A DNA stretch of 41,032 bases from Phycisphaerales bacterium (lineage in GTDB: Bacteria > Planctomycetota > Phycisphaerae > Phycisphaerales > SM1A02), in contig JAPKCC010000017.1 in assembly GCA_028823105.1 (NCBI GenBank), forward strand, positions 1-41,032, in the 5' to 3' direction. Under the pieces are notes generated by a model. That model was given only the letters and a program-made list of their open reading frames with translations, had not been told where the DNA came from and searched no databases. A program made the position numbers and the translations under genes. Positions 27,898-36,942 of the stretch are shown here, piece by piece. Numbering within the stretch: position 1 is the stretch's first letter; the number at the start of each line of letters is the position of its first letter.

Positions 27898-27920
27898 GAG
27901 CGTTTATAGAACGAACGCTC
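27898..27920. promoter_or_regulatory. Dyad GAGCGTT-N9-AACGCTC, candidate operator
   Basis: 7-bp perfect arms around TATAGAACG in the tetR/oxidase divergent intergenic region. Confidence 0.4.
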
Positions 27921-27984
27921 TCAAATTTGACTCTTTCGTCCGGGGTTTTAGTCGGCGTTTCGACTCTTGCTAGAACCCCCTTTA

Positions 27985-28016
27985 GAACTCCCTCGGTTTT
28001 CCGAGGGAGTTCTCTT
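27985..28016 (+). terminator. Orphan intrinsic terminator
   Basis: GAACTCCCTCGG-TTTT-CCGAGGGAGTTC, 12-bp perfect stem followed by TCTTT; no called gene ends upstream of it. Confidence 0.75.
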
Positions 28017-28131
28017 TCATCTACGGGCGTTCTTGGGCAAGCGTTGGGGTTGGACTTGCATCTGGTCGAACGGCGGTCCTTCGTTGGTTCTTTAGAAATC
28101 GGCGGGGCAGCGTAACCCGCATAATGCTCGT

Positions 28132-29298
28132 ATGGAAAAGAGGCGGTTCGTAGTCGTGGGGCTGGGTGGTATCGGCGCGGCGGTACTGAATGAGTTGTCA
28201 ATTCGTAGGGTTCGCCCGTTAGGGCTAGACGGTTGCACGATTGGTCATGATCTCGGAAGTTCGCATGGGGGCTCGCGAGTCGCGAGGCAGGCGTACTTCG
28301 AACACGCAGATTATGTGCCACTGTTGAAATCGGCCTTCGACGGTTGGGACCGCCTCGAAGCGGAGACCGGAATCCGGTGTCTGCACAGGATCGGCGTGCT
28401 GCTGGCGGGCGGGATCGACTCGATGCTTCTGAAGGCATCGCTTGCGAGTGCCAGGGCCCACGGGATTTCGATCGAGTCTCTCGAACCCTCCGAACTTCGT
28501 CGTCGGTTTCCCCAGTTCACGCTTCCAGACGGAATGCACGGGGTGTTCGAGCCTGGGGCGGGCTTCGTTCGCCCGGAAGCCGGCATCGACGCAAATCTCC
28601 AGTCGGCGGTGCGGAGCGGCGCCGAAATTCGACGCCCGTCAAGAGTTCTTGGCATCGATGCCGATGACGACGGTGCCTTGATCAGGACGAGCCAGGGGGA
28701 GATTCGAGCCGAACGGGTGGTGGTGGCCGCGGGTGCCTGGACGAGCCAACTTCTCGGAGAAATCGACCCCCGCATCACGCTCGTTCCCCAGCGGAAGGAA
28801 ATGGTCTGGTTCGCCAACCGCGGAGAGAGGGCGTGTTCGTCTGCCGGAATGCCCGCCTGGCTGATCGACGACGACGGTGCCTGCGGAGATGGTGTCTATT
28901 ACGGCGTTCCGACCTGGAGAGGCCAAGAAGGCCCTCTGGGGATGAAAATCGGCTTTCACGGGCCTGGTATACCGGTTGATCCGAACGTGAAGCAGGCGGT
29001 CCCTCAGGAGATCGTCGATCGCTTTTCAAGAGACATGAAGCGGTACCTTCCCGACGTGCTCGGCGAACCGATTGCCGCCCAGTCCTGCCTCTACACGATG
29101 AGTCCGGACGAGCACTTCGTGATCGATCGGCTCCCCGGGCGGGCGGCCGTCGTCGTGGCGGCCGGATTCAGCGGTCATGGCTATAAGTTCGCCCCGGCAA
29201 TCGGCGAGATCGCGGCGGATCTCGCCATGAAGGGGGAATCCTCGCTTCCGGCAGGGTTCTTGGGGTTCGCCAGATTTGGAACCAAGGCTGAATCGTGA
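28132..29298 (+). CDS. FAD-dependent amine oxidase, monomeric sarcosine oxidase / N-methyltryptophan oxidase-like
   Basis: FVVVGLGGIGAAVLNELSIRR FAD motif; LGSSHGGSRVARQAYFE; SCLYTMSPDEHFVIDRLP includes the Cys expected for covalent FAD; GFSGHGYKFAPAIGEIAADL. Confidence 0.9.
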   Translation: MEKRRFVVVGLGGIGAAVLNELSIRRVRPLGLDGCTIGHDLGSSHGGSRVARQAYFEHADYVPLLKSAFDGWDRLEAETGIRCLHRIGVLLAGGIDSMLLKASLASARAHGISIESLEPSELRRRFPQFTLPDGMHGVFEPGAGFVRPEAGIDANLQSAVRSGAEIRRPSRVLGIDADDDGALIRTSQGEIRAERVVVAAGAWTSQLLGEIDPRITLVPQRKEMVWFANRGERACSSAGMPAWLIDDDGACGDGVYYGVPTWRGQEGPLGMKIGFHGPGIPVDPNVKQAVPQEIVDRFSRDMKRYLPDVLGEPIAAQSCLYTMSPDEHFVIDRLPGRAAVVVAAGFSGHGYKFAPAIGEIAADLAMKGESSLPAGFLGFARFGTKAES

Positions 29299-29376
29299 TT
29301 CCGCTATTCTCAGTCTTCGCGTTCCCACTTCCCCGGCGACTCGCCGGGACCTCATTCGCCTTGGAAATCCCTGCTC

Positions 29377-30243
29377 ATGATTCTTATCTCTCACCTTCTC
29401 GATCGTCGTCTCCCCCGGGCGATCTGGGCTCGATTGATTCCGGTTCTGATCCTCGCGAATCCAGCGGTCGGACAATTGGGGAACGACTTCTCGCCCCGGG
29501 CGTTCAACGGGAAACCGTTAGTGGCGAGTGTCCGGGGGGTCCCTGCGAGTTCGGACGGGTTGAGCGTCTTCCGCAACTACCGATTCAACTCGGAAGGACG
29601 GCTCCTCCGGATCGAGCAGGGGTCGAGCACGCTCGGAGTCACGCTCGAGGTCACCTTCGAAGCGGATCCCGAGGGGCGTCCGGTGAAGGCTTCCGCCATG
29701 TTCATGGGCAATCTTGGTTGGACGGAGACCTACTCCTACGATGAGAAAGGGCGACTCGAAACCTGGAAGAAGTTGAATCCACGGACCGGCGTCGAGACCG
29801 TCTCCCGACGACACGTCTATGACGAGGAGGGGCGTCAGTTAAAGACGATTCTTGTTCGGGCAGGACGTCCGCCGGAAGAGACAGCCAGGACGTTCGATGC
29901 CTCGAATCGAGTGCTTCAGGAAGAAAGCACTTCCGAGGGGAAGTTGGTCCGCCGAACCGAATTCGAATACGACGCTTCCGGGTGTCTGGCAAAGCAGGTG
30001 TCGGTGCTCAGCAAGGGACAGGTGGAGGTACGCGAGTGGACCCACGGAGCAGATTGCCAAGCGAACCAGTTGAGGATCCGAAGCTTCGGTGGCAAGACCA
30101 ACGTGGTCGAGATGACCTACGACGGCAAGGGAAATCTCGTCGCCGAATCAACCTTGCGAGAGGGTCGCTCAACCCCCGAGGTGCAGCAATGGACCTACGA
30201 ATTTGCGGAAGCGGTGTCCGAAAAAGCCGAGGCAAGTGAATGA
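29377..30243 (+). CDS. Secreted protein with YD/RHS-like repeats
   Basis: Signal peptide; YDEKGRLETWKKLN, YDEEGRQLKTILV, YDASGCLAKQV, YDGKGNLVAEST. Confidence 0.75.
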   Translation: MILISHLLDRRLPRAIWARLIPVLILANPAVGQLGNDFSPRAFNGKPLVASVRGVPASSDGLSVFRNYRFNSEGRLLRIEQGSSTLGVTLEVTFEADPEGRPVKASAMFMGNLGWTETYSYDEKGRLETWKKLNPRTGVETVSRRHVYDEEGRQLKTILVRAGRPPEETARTFDASNRVLQEESTSEGKLVRRTEFEYDASGCLAKQVSVLSKGQVEVREWTHGADCQANQLRIRSFGGKTNVVEMTYDGKGNLVAESTLREGRSTPEVQQWTYEFAEAVSEKAEASE

Positions 30244-30280
30244 TCCTGCCGGGTTCGGCCTCGGCCAGTCAGAGGCCTGA

Positions 30281-30336
30281 CGCAAGCTCCGCAAATCGGT
30301 AACATCGCGATTCGCGACATCGCGGAGCCGCTTGCG
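30281..30336. other. Intergenic stem-loop
   Basis: GCAAGCTCCGC (30282-30292) pairs with GCGGAGCCGCTTGC (30322-30335) apart from a 3-nt bulge; inner TCGCG/CGCGA. Confidence 0.55.
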
Positions 30337-30399
30337 GGCGGCAAGGCCATGTAGACGCCTAGTAACCGACTTGACGGCACACCAAAGAGAGATGGAATC

Positions 30400-30834
30400 A
30401 TGAACAGAACCTCGACCATTCGTTGCCTCTTGGGCGCCCTCGTTCTTCCATTGGCATTCGTCGGTGGGTGCGCGATGGGATCCGCGAATTCCCACGACGG
30501 AAGAGTCGAGTCGCTTCATCCGGATGCTCGGAGTGAGATCACCGAAAAAGTGGGCTCGCCGATCACGCTCAAGCTCCCAGGTAACGCAGGGACTGGGTAC
30601 GAGTGGGTCATCGCAGGTGATCTTCCGCCGTTTGTCAGCCAGCGGGGCCAGTCGAGTTTCGTGCCCAACGATTCGGATAAAGTTGGTTCTGGAGGCGATT
30701 CAGAATTCGTTTTCGTCGCAAGAAAACCAGGAAAAGGTGTGATCCGCTTCCACTATCTTCGGTCTTGGCAGAAGGATGCTCGGCCGGCTCGGTGGGCCGA
30801 GGTCGAGTTGACGGCGAACCCCAGCGGTTCCTGA
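30400..30834 (+). CDS. Chagasin-family (I42) cysteine-protease inhibitor, lipoprotein
   Basis: VGSPITLKLPGNAGTGYEW, VGSGGDSEFVFVARKPGKGVIRFHYLRSWQ; lipobox-like FVGGC. Confidence 0.8.
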   Translation: MNRTSTIRCLLGALVLPLAFVGGCAMGSANSHDGRVESLHPDARSEITEKVGSPITLKLPGNAGTGYEWVIAGDLPPFVSQRGQSSFVPNDSDKVGSGGDSEFVFVARKPGKGVIRFHYLRSWQKDARPARWAEVELTANPSGS

Positions 30835-30965
30835 GCCGGATCCCGAACCTCCGCCTTGGTACATTCCGGTGCATTTCATAGCCAGGTCCGAAAGAAACCA
30901 GTCGTTCCTTGATTCGCTTTCAGGTCTTCCTGAACCAGAACCGAGAGAAGAAGGGGATATGGGCG

Positions 30966-31181
30966 ATGCCATTATTTGATGTACTTGGAAGCGAGGTCGA
31001 AGGACCTGAGGGGCCGGTGCTGGTCGAAGCGACGTTCGCATCGCTCCCGCCGGGTCACGGTGGTCCAGCCATCTGCACTCGGGAGCGATTCCTCGGCGAG
31101 GTGGTCGACCGTCACGGACGCCGTTGGCATGCCATGATTGAGAACAAGAGCGCTCGGTATCTCGGGCCGGCGGACGACTGA
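30966..31181 (+). CDS. Small hypothetical protein
   Basis: 71 aa from ATG 30966 with upstream AAGGGG; no homology recognised. Confidence 0.4.
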   Translation: MPLFDVLGSEVEGPEGPVLVEATFASLPPGHGGPAICTRERFLGEVVDRHGRRWHAMIENKSARYLGPADD

Positions 31182-31218
31182 GCGACGTATCCGTCCGGGG
31201 GTCCGCCTCGATCACGAT

Positions 31219-31749
31219 TCACTCGGTACCGGATATGGATGCCCCTTGGGGCGACCCGGCAGCGCCGAACCAGTACACCAGTCGCCCTCCTTGATCCGCG
31301 ACGCTCACGGTCCAGAGCGCCGTTGCGAGCGTGAGTCCGAACGCGAGTGCTCCGGCGCCCCATCGAACCATGGGACGGGGGATGGTGGACACCAGCACCA
31401 TCGCGGCGATCGCCGTCAGGAGAAGCGGGACACGCTCGCCATCTTGATGATGATCTTCCAGAAGCGAGATTCCGGTCACGCCGAGATTCGTGCGGGCCAG
31501 ATTCTCGGCGGCCTCGCCCGCTTCGCCAGCCTGCCAGGCGATGACGCCGGTCGCAAAGATCGTCGCGGCGAGAAGAAGGCGATAGGCGAGGGCTCGGCGG
31601 CGATGCATGAACAGCAGGACGAGGGTGAATGGAATCGCAAGAACGCTGAATGCGATCGGAAAATGAACCAGAATGGCGTGCCGAGTCGGTGGGTCCGCGA
31701 GTGAAAGTCGGATGTTCTCAAGCAGGTCGGTCACGAGGCGGGCCTCCAT
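31219..31749 (-). CDS. DUF2231-like membrane protein
   Basis: RHAILVHFPIAFSVLAIPFTLVLLFMHRR and four hydrophobic segments. Confidence 0.75.
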   Translation of the reverse strand: MEARLVTDLLENIRLSLADPPTRHAILVHFPIAFSVLAIPFTLVLLFMHRRRALAYRLLLAATIFATGVIAWQAGEAGEAAENLARTNLGVTGISLLEDHHQDGERVPLLLTAIAAMVLVSTIPRPMVRWGAGALAFGLTLATALWTVSVADQGGRLVYWFGAAGSPQGASISGTE

Positions 31750-31863
31750 CTGTCGTCGATCATTCGGTTCAGGCCGGCAAGGGGCGGTACGCTCCTTGGA
31801 GTCGCCGGGTATCCGGAGCCACGATAAGTGATGCATCCCAGACCCGTCGCGGAGATTCAGCAT

Positions 31864-32925
31864 ATGAACCCGAGCCGCGTCCATTACCGAAGTTCATGCC
31901 TCCTGCTCGGCGCAGCCTTCCTCGCAGGGGCCGCTCAGGCACAGGATCAACCCTCGCCCGACCACCCCTTCGTATTCGCCAGAGAGATCTGGCGGGTCCC
32001 GGTGACGGCGGCGGCCTTGCACGACGACTCGACCTTTGCGAAGACGCCGGATCGCGTCGAGATCGTCTCGCGCCCGGTGGGCGCCGATGATGCGGGGGAC
32101 CACTTCGTCCAACGGATCCGCGGATGGATCGAGGCTCCACGAACCGGCTCGTATCGTTTTTCGATCACTTCGGATGACGATGGGTTGCTCTTCCTTTCCC
32201 CGTCCGAGGCTCCCAACGAACGTGCCTTGGTGGCGGCGGTGACTGGTTTCACCGGGGCGGGAGAATTTAATCGTCAGCCGAAGCAGACCTCGAGGCCGTT
32301 GACCTTGATCAAGGGCCAGCGGTACTACCTGGAAGCCCGGCACCGAGACCAGGATGGTCTTGACCATCTCTCGATCGCCTGGAGAGGGCCGGGAATGCCG
32401 TCGGGCGTGTCTATTCCGATCGGGATGTCCTTGGTTCCGGAATTCACGCTGGAGACCTGGGAGAACACCGCTCGAGGTGATCCGTCGAGTCTCCCAGTCT
32501 TCGAGACACCTCCAGATCGAGTGCAACGATTGTTTTCCATGGGCTCCAATGACGTGGGGGTGAATGTGGCCACGCGGCTTCGGGGCCAATTCTTGCCGCC
32601 CAAGGACGGTGAATACCGGTTTCTGGTGACCGCGGACGATCTGGCGGAACTTCGGATGCTCGACGCCACCCAGCCCAAGGGCTGGACCCGGCTCGCAGGA
32701 TTGACCGGCTGGACCAGCCCAAACGGCTGGGATGAGCGAGCCGAGCAGATTTCATCGCCCATTCGGTTGAAGGCGGGAATTCCGGTCCTGCTTGAGGCCC
32801 GACACTGGCAGGGCACCGGGCCCGGACATATCGGGATCGGGGTCATCGGACCCGGTGGCCTGGATCTTCGTCCGATCAAATCGATTCCGAAGTACGAAGA
32901 AACAGTGGAATCCGGAACCCGGTGA
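31864..32925 (+). CDS. Secreted protein with two PA14-like domains
   Basis: GSYRFSITSDDDGLLFLS...LIKGQRYYLEARHRDQDGLDHLSIAWRGPG and GEYRFLVTADDLAELRML...LKAGIPVLLEARHWQGTGPGHIGIGV. Confidence 0.8.
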   Translation: MNPSRVHYRSSCLLLGAAFLAGAAQAQDQPSPDHPFVFAREIWRVPVTAAALHDDSTFAKTPDRVEIVSRPVGADDAGDHFVQRIRGWIEAPRTGSYRFSITSDDDGLLFLSPSEAPNERALVAAVTGFTGAGEFNRQPKQTSRPLTLIKGQRYYLEARHRDQDGLDHLSIAWRGPGMPSGVSIPIGMSLVPEFTLETWENTARGDPSSLPVFETPPDRVQRLFSMGSNDVGVNVATRLRGQFLPPKDGEYRFLVTADDLAELRMLDATQPKGWTRLAGLTGWTSPNGWDERAEQISSPIRLKAGIPVLLEARHWQGTGPGHIGIGVIGPGGLDLRPIKSIPKYEETVESGTR

Positions 32926-33094
32926 ACCCTCGAACTCGTTCTTCGTAAGACCTGAGAGAAGGGCAACCGCCTGGAAATCCATCGGTATTCGTGGAAGCCC
33001 CGTATCCTCTCAGCAACGGATACCGGCAGCGTCTCAAGATTGTGCAGTACGTCTGCCGTCAATGAATCATTTTCCGCTTTGGAGACTCAAACTC

Positions 33095-35875
33095 ATGGTT
33101 CACCCCCGAACCCTCGTCCTCGCCGGTGTGACCGGCCTTGCGGCCCTCGTCACCACGCTTCCGGCGACCGCAATGCAAGGTCCACCACCGTCGGCCAAGC
33201 CTGGTGCCAGCCAGGACTTCCCGCCATTCGCCAAGATTTCCGAAGGTTTCACCGAGGTGGCGCCGGCGGACGGCGGTCGAGGTCTGTATCGACTCTGGAT
33301 CAATAAGAAGACTCAGAAGACCCTCGCCGAGCTTCCCCGGAGCTTCGAGAAGCAGGATCTCTTCCTCGCCTGGACGGTCGCGGCCGGTGTCGAGACCTCC
33401 GCGGTCCAGACCGGTGATCAAGATGCGAAGTGGAAGCGATTCGGAAAGCGACTCGCACTCATCGAACCGAACTTCGCGGTCGTTTCCACCGGCGACAAGC
33501 AGAGCCAGGATGCGACGCAACGTGTCTTTACCGATCGCGTCATCCTCGAGGTGCCGATTCTCACGATGGGTCCGGGCGGTGGTCCGGTCATCGATCTGAA
33601 CGGTCTCTTCGTCAACCAGGCGAGCCGCTTCTTCGGTGGTGTCGTTGCTGGCGCGAACACTCGGCTCGTGACCATCGAGAAGGCCAAGACCTTCCCGAGC
33701 AACGTCGAACTCTGTTACGAGATGCCGCTCTCCAGCGGTCGGTTTGCGAAGTTCTACTATTCGATCGCCGCGATTCCCAGCAACACGGGCTACAAGCCTC
33801 GCGAGGCGGATGACCGAGTCGGCTTCTTCACGACGAGCATTCAGGATCTCGGGGATCCAGCGGCGGATACGCCGTGGAAGCGATATATCAATCGCTGGCA
33901 GCTTGAGAAGGCTGATCCCAAGTTGAAGATGAGCCCGCCGAAGAAGCCGATCGTCTTCTACATCGAGCACACCGTTCCGGTGAGGTACCGCCGGTGGGTC
34001 CGTGACGCGATCCTCGAGTGGAACACCGCCTTCGAAGAAATCGGGATCGTCAACGCGGTCGAGGTCTACCAGCAGGACGCCAACACCGGTGCCCACATGG
34101 AGAAGGACCCCGAAGATGCCCGCTACAACTTCATGATCTGGACCAACGCGAACATGGGTTTCGCGATCGGGCCTAGCAGAGTGAACCCCCGTACCGGTCA
34201 GATTCTCGATGCAGACATCGTGATGGACGAGGGATTCGTGAGTTCCTGGGTTGACGCCTACGAACGTCAGATTCCTCACGCCTCCATGGAAAGTCTCGGT
34301 TCCGAGACCATCGAATGGCTGGTCGAACACCCCGAGTTCGATCCCCGCGTGATTCTCGCCGCTCCCCAGGATCGCGAGCAGGTCACCACGGAGATCGCGG
34401 CCCGATTCGAAGAACTCCGAGGCGAAGGGCTTCGGGCGATGCATCCGAGTCTCGACGGTGCTGGTCGACTCATCGCGGGCGGTGGCCCGGATGGTAATGC
34501 CATCGAGAGCAACGTCAACGCCTGCACCGCGTGCCAGAACGCGATGCGAAAGTCGATGGACGTGGCCTTCATGCGGATGAACGCCGAACTCCTCGGAATG
34601 GTCAATCCTGAGGACAACGACGGACAGATGCTTGATGGCGTTCCCGAAGAGTTCATCGGTCCTCTCCTCAAGGAGGTGATCATGCACGAGGTTGGACACA
34701 CCCTTGGCCTCCGGCACAACTTTGTGGGTTCTGAACTCGTCTCGTACGAAGAGATGAATAGCGAAGGCTTCGACGGTCCGATCTCCTCATCCGTGATGGA
34801 CTACCTGCCGGTCAACATTGCATTCGGCGATAACGTCGAACAAGGACCCTGGACCACGACGGAGCTCGGTCCGTACGACCTCTGGGCCATCTCTTACGGC
34901 TATACCTCCGGCAAGACGGACGCCATCCTCGCCCGTTGCGGAGAGCCCGAACTTCGGTATCTCACCGACGAAGACACCATGGGACCGGATCCCATGGCAC
35001 GCCGATTCGATCACGCCAAGAACCCGCTCGACTACGTCGATGCGCAACTTGCGATCGTCAAGGAACTTCGGGGCCGGATCATCGATGACATGGTCGAAGA
35101 CGGCGAGAGCTGGGCGAAGGCTCGCCAGGCGTACCTGATGCTTCTGTCGAAGCACCGCAACGCCGTGGGGACCGCCAGCAACTGGATCGGCGGCAGTACG
35201 GTCAATCGCGTCAAGAAGGGCGCCGAACTCGACCCGATCTCTGACGTCCCCGCGGATCAGCAGCGTCGTGCCCTGGCCATCGTTCTTGATGCCACCACGC
35301 CCGACGCCGCCTACGGTCTGAATTCGGAACTCCTCCGGAAGATGACGGTCGAGAAATGGTTCGACGGCGGTGGCATGCGGGCGGCTATGACGGATCCGAC
35401 CTTCGATGTGCATAATCGCATCGGCGGGGTTCAGCAGACCGCGCTGACCCTCATCCTCAACCCGACCACCTTGAACCGGATGTACGACAACGAGTTCCGG
35501 GCGGAGCAGGGCGAGGACGTGCTCACCATTCCCGAGACCATGGAAGCTGTGAGGGCTGCAGTCTGGACCGAGCTTGATGCCCGTCCGGACGGCAAGCAGA
35601 CGAACAGCGATCCGTATATCTCAAGTCTTCGTCGAAACCTGCAGCGGGCTCAGCTCGAGCGTTTGGTTTCGCTCGCCGGTGAGAACAACCGTTTCGGGGC
35701 TTCCTCGACCGCGGTCAGAAGCCTTTCGCGGCAGCAGCTTCGGCAGCTCGACGAGCAGATCAGCGAGGCTTTGAGTCGTGACGGAAGTCGGCTCGACGGG
35801 TATTCGAAGGCTCACCTCAACGATGCGAAGGCGGTCATCGATCGCGTTCTCAACGCGGACTACGTCTACAACTGA
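33095..35875 (+). CDS. Zinc-dependent metalloprotease (DUF5117/DUF4953-type metzincin)
   Basis: HEVGHTLGLRHNF zinc site and Met-turn-like SSVMDYLP; signal peptide; ATG 33095 preceded by GGAG. Confidence 0.92.
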   Translation: MVHPRTLVLAGVTGLAALVTTLPATAMQGPPPSAKPGASQDFPPFAKISEGFTEVAPADGGRGLYRLWINKKTQKTLAELPRSFEKQDLFLAWTVAAGVETSAVQTGDQDAKWKRFGKRLALIEPNFAVVSTGDKQSQDATQRVFTDRVILEVPILTMGPGGGPVIDLNGLFVNQASRFFGGVVAGANTRLVTIEKAKTFPSNVELCYEMPLSSGRFAKFYYSIAAIPSNTGYKPREADDRVGFFTTSIQDLGDPAADTPWKRYINRWQLEKADPKLKMSPPKKPIVFYIEHTVPVRYRRWVRDAILEWNTAFEEIGIVNAVEVYQQDANTGAHMEKDPEDARYNFMIWTNANMGFAIGPSRVNPRTGQILDADIVMDEGFVSSWVDAYERQIPHASMESLGSETIEWLVEHPEFDPRVILAAPQDREQVTTEIAARFEELRGEGLRAMHPSLDGAGRLIAGGGPDGNAIESNVNACTACQNAMRKSMDVAFMRMNAELLGMVNPEDNDGQMLDGVPEEFIGPLLKEVIMHEVGHTLGLRHNFVGSELVSYEEMNSEGFDGPISSSVMDYLPVNIAFGDNVEQGPWTTTELGPYDLWAISYGYTSGKTDAILARCGEPELRYLTDEDTMGPDPMARRFDHAKNPLDYVDAQLAIVKELRGRIIDDMVEDGESWAKARQAYLMLLSKHRNAVGTASNWIGGSTVNRVKKGAELDPISDVPADQQRRALAIVLDATTPDAAYGLNSELLRKMTVEKWFDGGGMRAAMTDPTFDVHNRIGGVQQTALTLILNPTTLNRMYDNEFRAEQGEDVLTIPETMEAVRAAVWTELDARPDGKQTNSDPYISSLRRNLQRAQLERLVSLAGENNRFGASSTAVRSLSRQQLRQLDEQISEALSRDGSRLDGYSKAHLNDAKAVIDRVLNADYVYN

Positions 35876-35924
35876 TCACACCAGCGGTCGATTTCGGCCG
35901 CGGTGAATATCGATGAGAACACAC

Positions 35925-35959
35925 CAGGGGGCCGTCTTCGGACGGTCCCCTGTTCCTTT
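35925..35959 (+). terminator. Intrinsic terminator after metalloprotease gene
   Basis: CAGGGGGCCGTC-TTCG-GACGGTCCCCTG, 12-bp stem with one G-U, TTCCTTT tail. Confidence 0.88.
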
Positions 35960-36052
35960 GGATCATGTAGCGGATGCTGCGTGGTGCCAGGGCATTCCGG
36001 GGCCTCCCCGGCGGAAGGCGATCGACGCGTTTCAATTCGTCGACGGGACTGC

Positions 36053-36490
36053 CTACGGTTTCTTGACGGGGGGGTTGGCGTAGAAGACGGCTTCGAAGTC
36101 GTACCACTTGAAGGCCTTTTCGCCGAGTGCCGGTCCGAAGGCGGGCGTTGATCCGACCATTCCGTCTCCTGCACCCATCCTCGCGGATTCGTCCGAGGCC
36201 GAAAAAGTGGGTGCGTATCGCCACCAGTAGGCGCTGGCCCCGACTTCTTCGGCCGTCGCGAGTGCTTCGTCGTCACCGGGAAGTTGCCCGATCTCCATCT
36301 TCTTGGAGAACTTACTGACGCCGAGTCGAGTCGACTTGATCTCCTTGAACACGCGTACCGGCGTTCCTTCTAGCTCCTGGCGACCGCCGACGTAGTTGTC
36401 CATGAACGGGTTCGCGCATCCCGCGAGGGCCATCGTGGAGATCACGAGGAGGGAGCGGAGGGAGCGAAGGCTTCGGGGTGTTGATCGCAT
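36053..36490 (-). CDS. Hypothetical lipoprotein
   Basis: MRSTPRSLRSLRSLLVISTMALAGCANPFMDNY, lipobox LAGC. Confidence 0.75.
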   Translation of the reverse strand: MRSTPRSLRSLRSLLVISTMALAGCANPFMDNYVGGRQELEGTPVRVFKEIKSTRLGVSKFSKKMEIGQLPGDDEALATAEEVGASAYWWRYAPTFSASDESARMGAGDGMVGSTPAFGPALGEKAFKWYDFEAVFYANPPVKKP

Positions 36491-36534
36491 GTCCGGGGAT
36501 TCTCTCTTCTGAGGGCGACGTGGCTCGGAAAGGA

Positions 36535-36933
36535 TCAACTCGGCTGGCGGAGCATCCAGAACATGGCTCGCCGTTGCTCCGGCGTGATCGCTTCGTCATA
36601 CATGATGACATTGAGCCGATGGCGCTCTGTGCCGCACTCGGAGTCGAGTGTACGCCACGCGTCGACTTCCGTTTCGGTGATGGTGCCTGACGAGAACTTC
36701 TGCTCGAGGGGGAGCAATTGCGCCCGCATGGCGAGATAGGACGCGGCTTCGATCTTGAATTTGGCGACCCGCGGGTCATCGTCCATGGTCGAAGGAGCGC
36801 CGAGCTTTCCGAGGCCACCATCGGATCCTTGCGGTACCGGTGGCGCGATGTCCTGATCACAACCTATGAAAACGGTTGCAATGAGGGCTAGAACACCAAG
36901 TCCCAGAGGTGATCGAGGGTTTTTTGTGACCAT
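36535..36933 (-). CDS. Hypothetical lipoprotein
   Basis: LGLGVLALIATVFIGCDQD lipobox; 9 nt from upstream prepilin-like gene. Confidence 0.7.
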   Translation of the reverse strand: MVTKNPRSPLGLGVLALIATVFIGCDQDIAPPVPQGSDGGLGKLGAPSTMDDDPRVAKFKIEAASYLAMRAQLLPLEQKFSSGTITETEVDAWRTLDSECGTERHRLNVIMYDEAITPEQRRAMFWMLRQPS

Positions 36934-36942
36934 TCGGCCGGC

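Noticed and set aside
33059-34717. 552-aa minus-strand ORF opposite the metalloprotease
   Set aside because: Antisense to a gene with clear metzincin motifs; composition typical of an antisense open frame in high-GC DNA.
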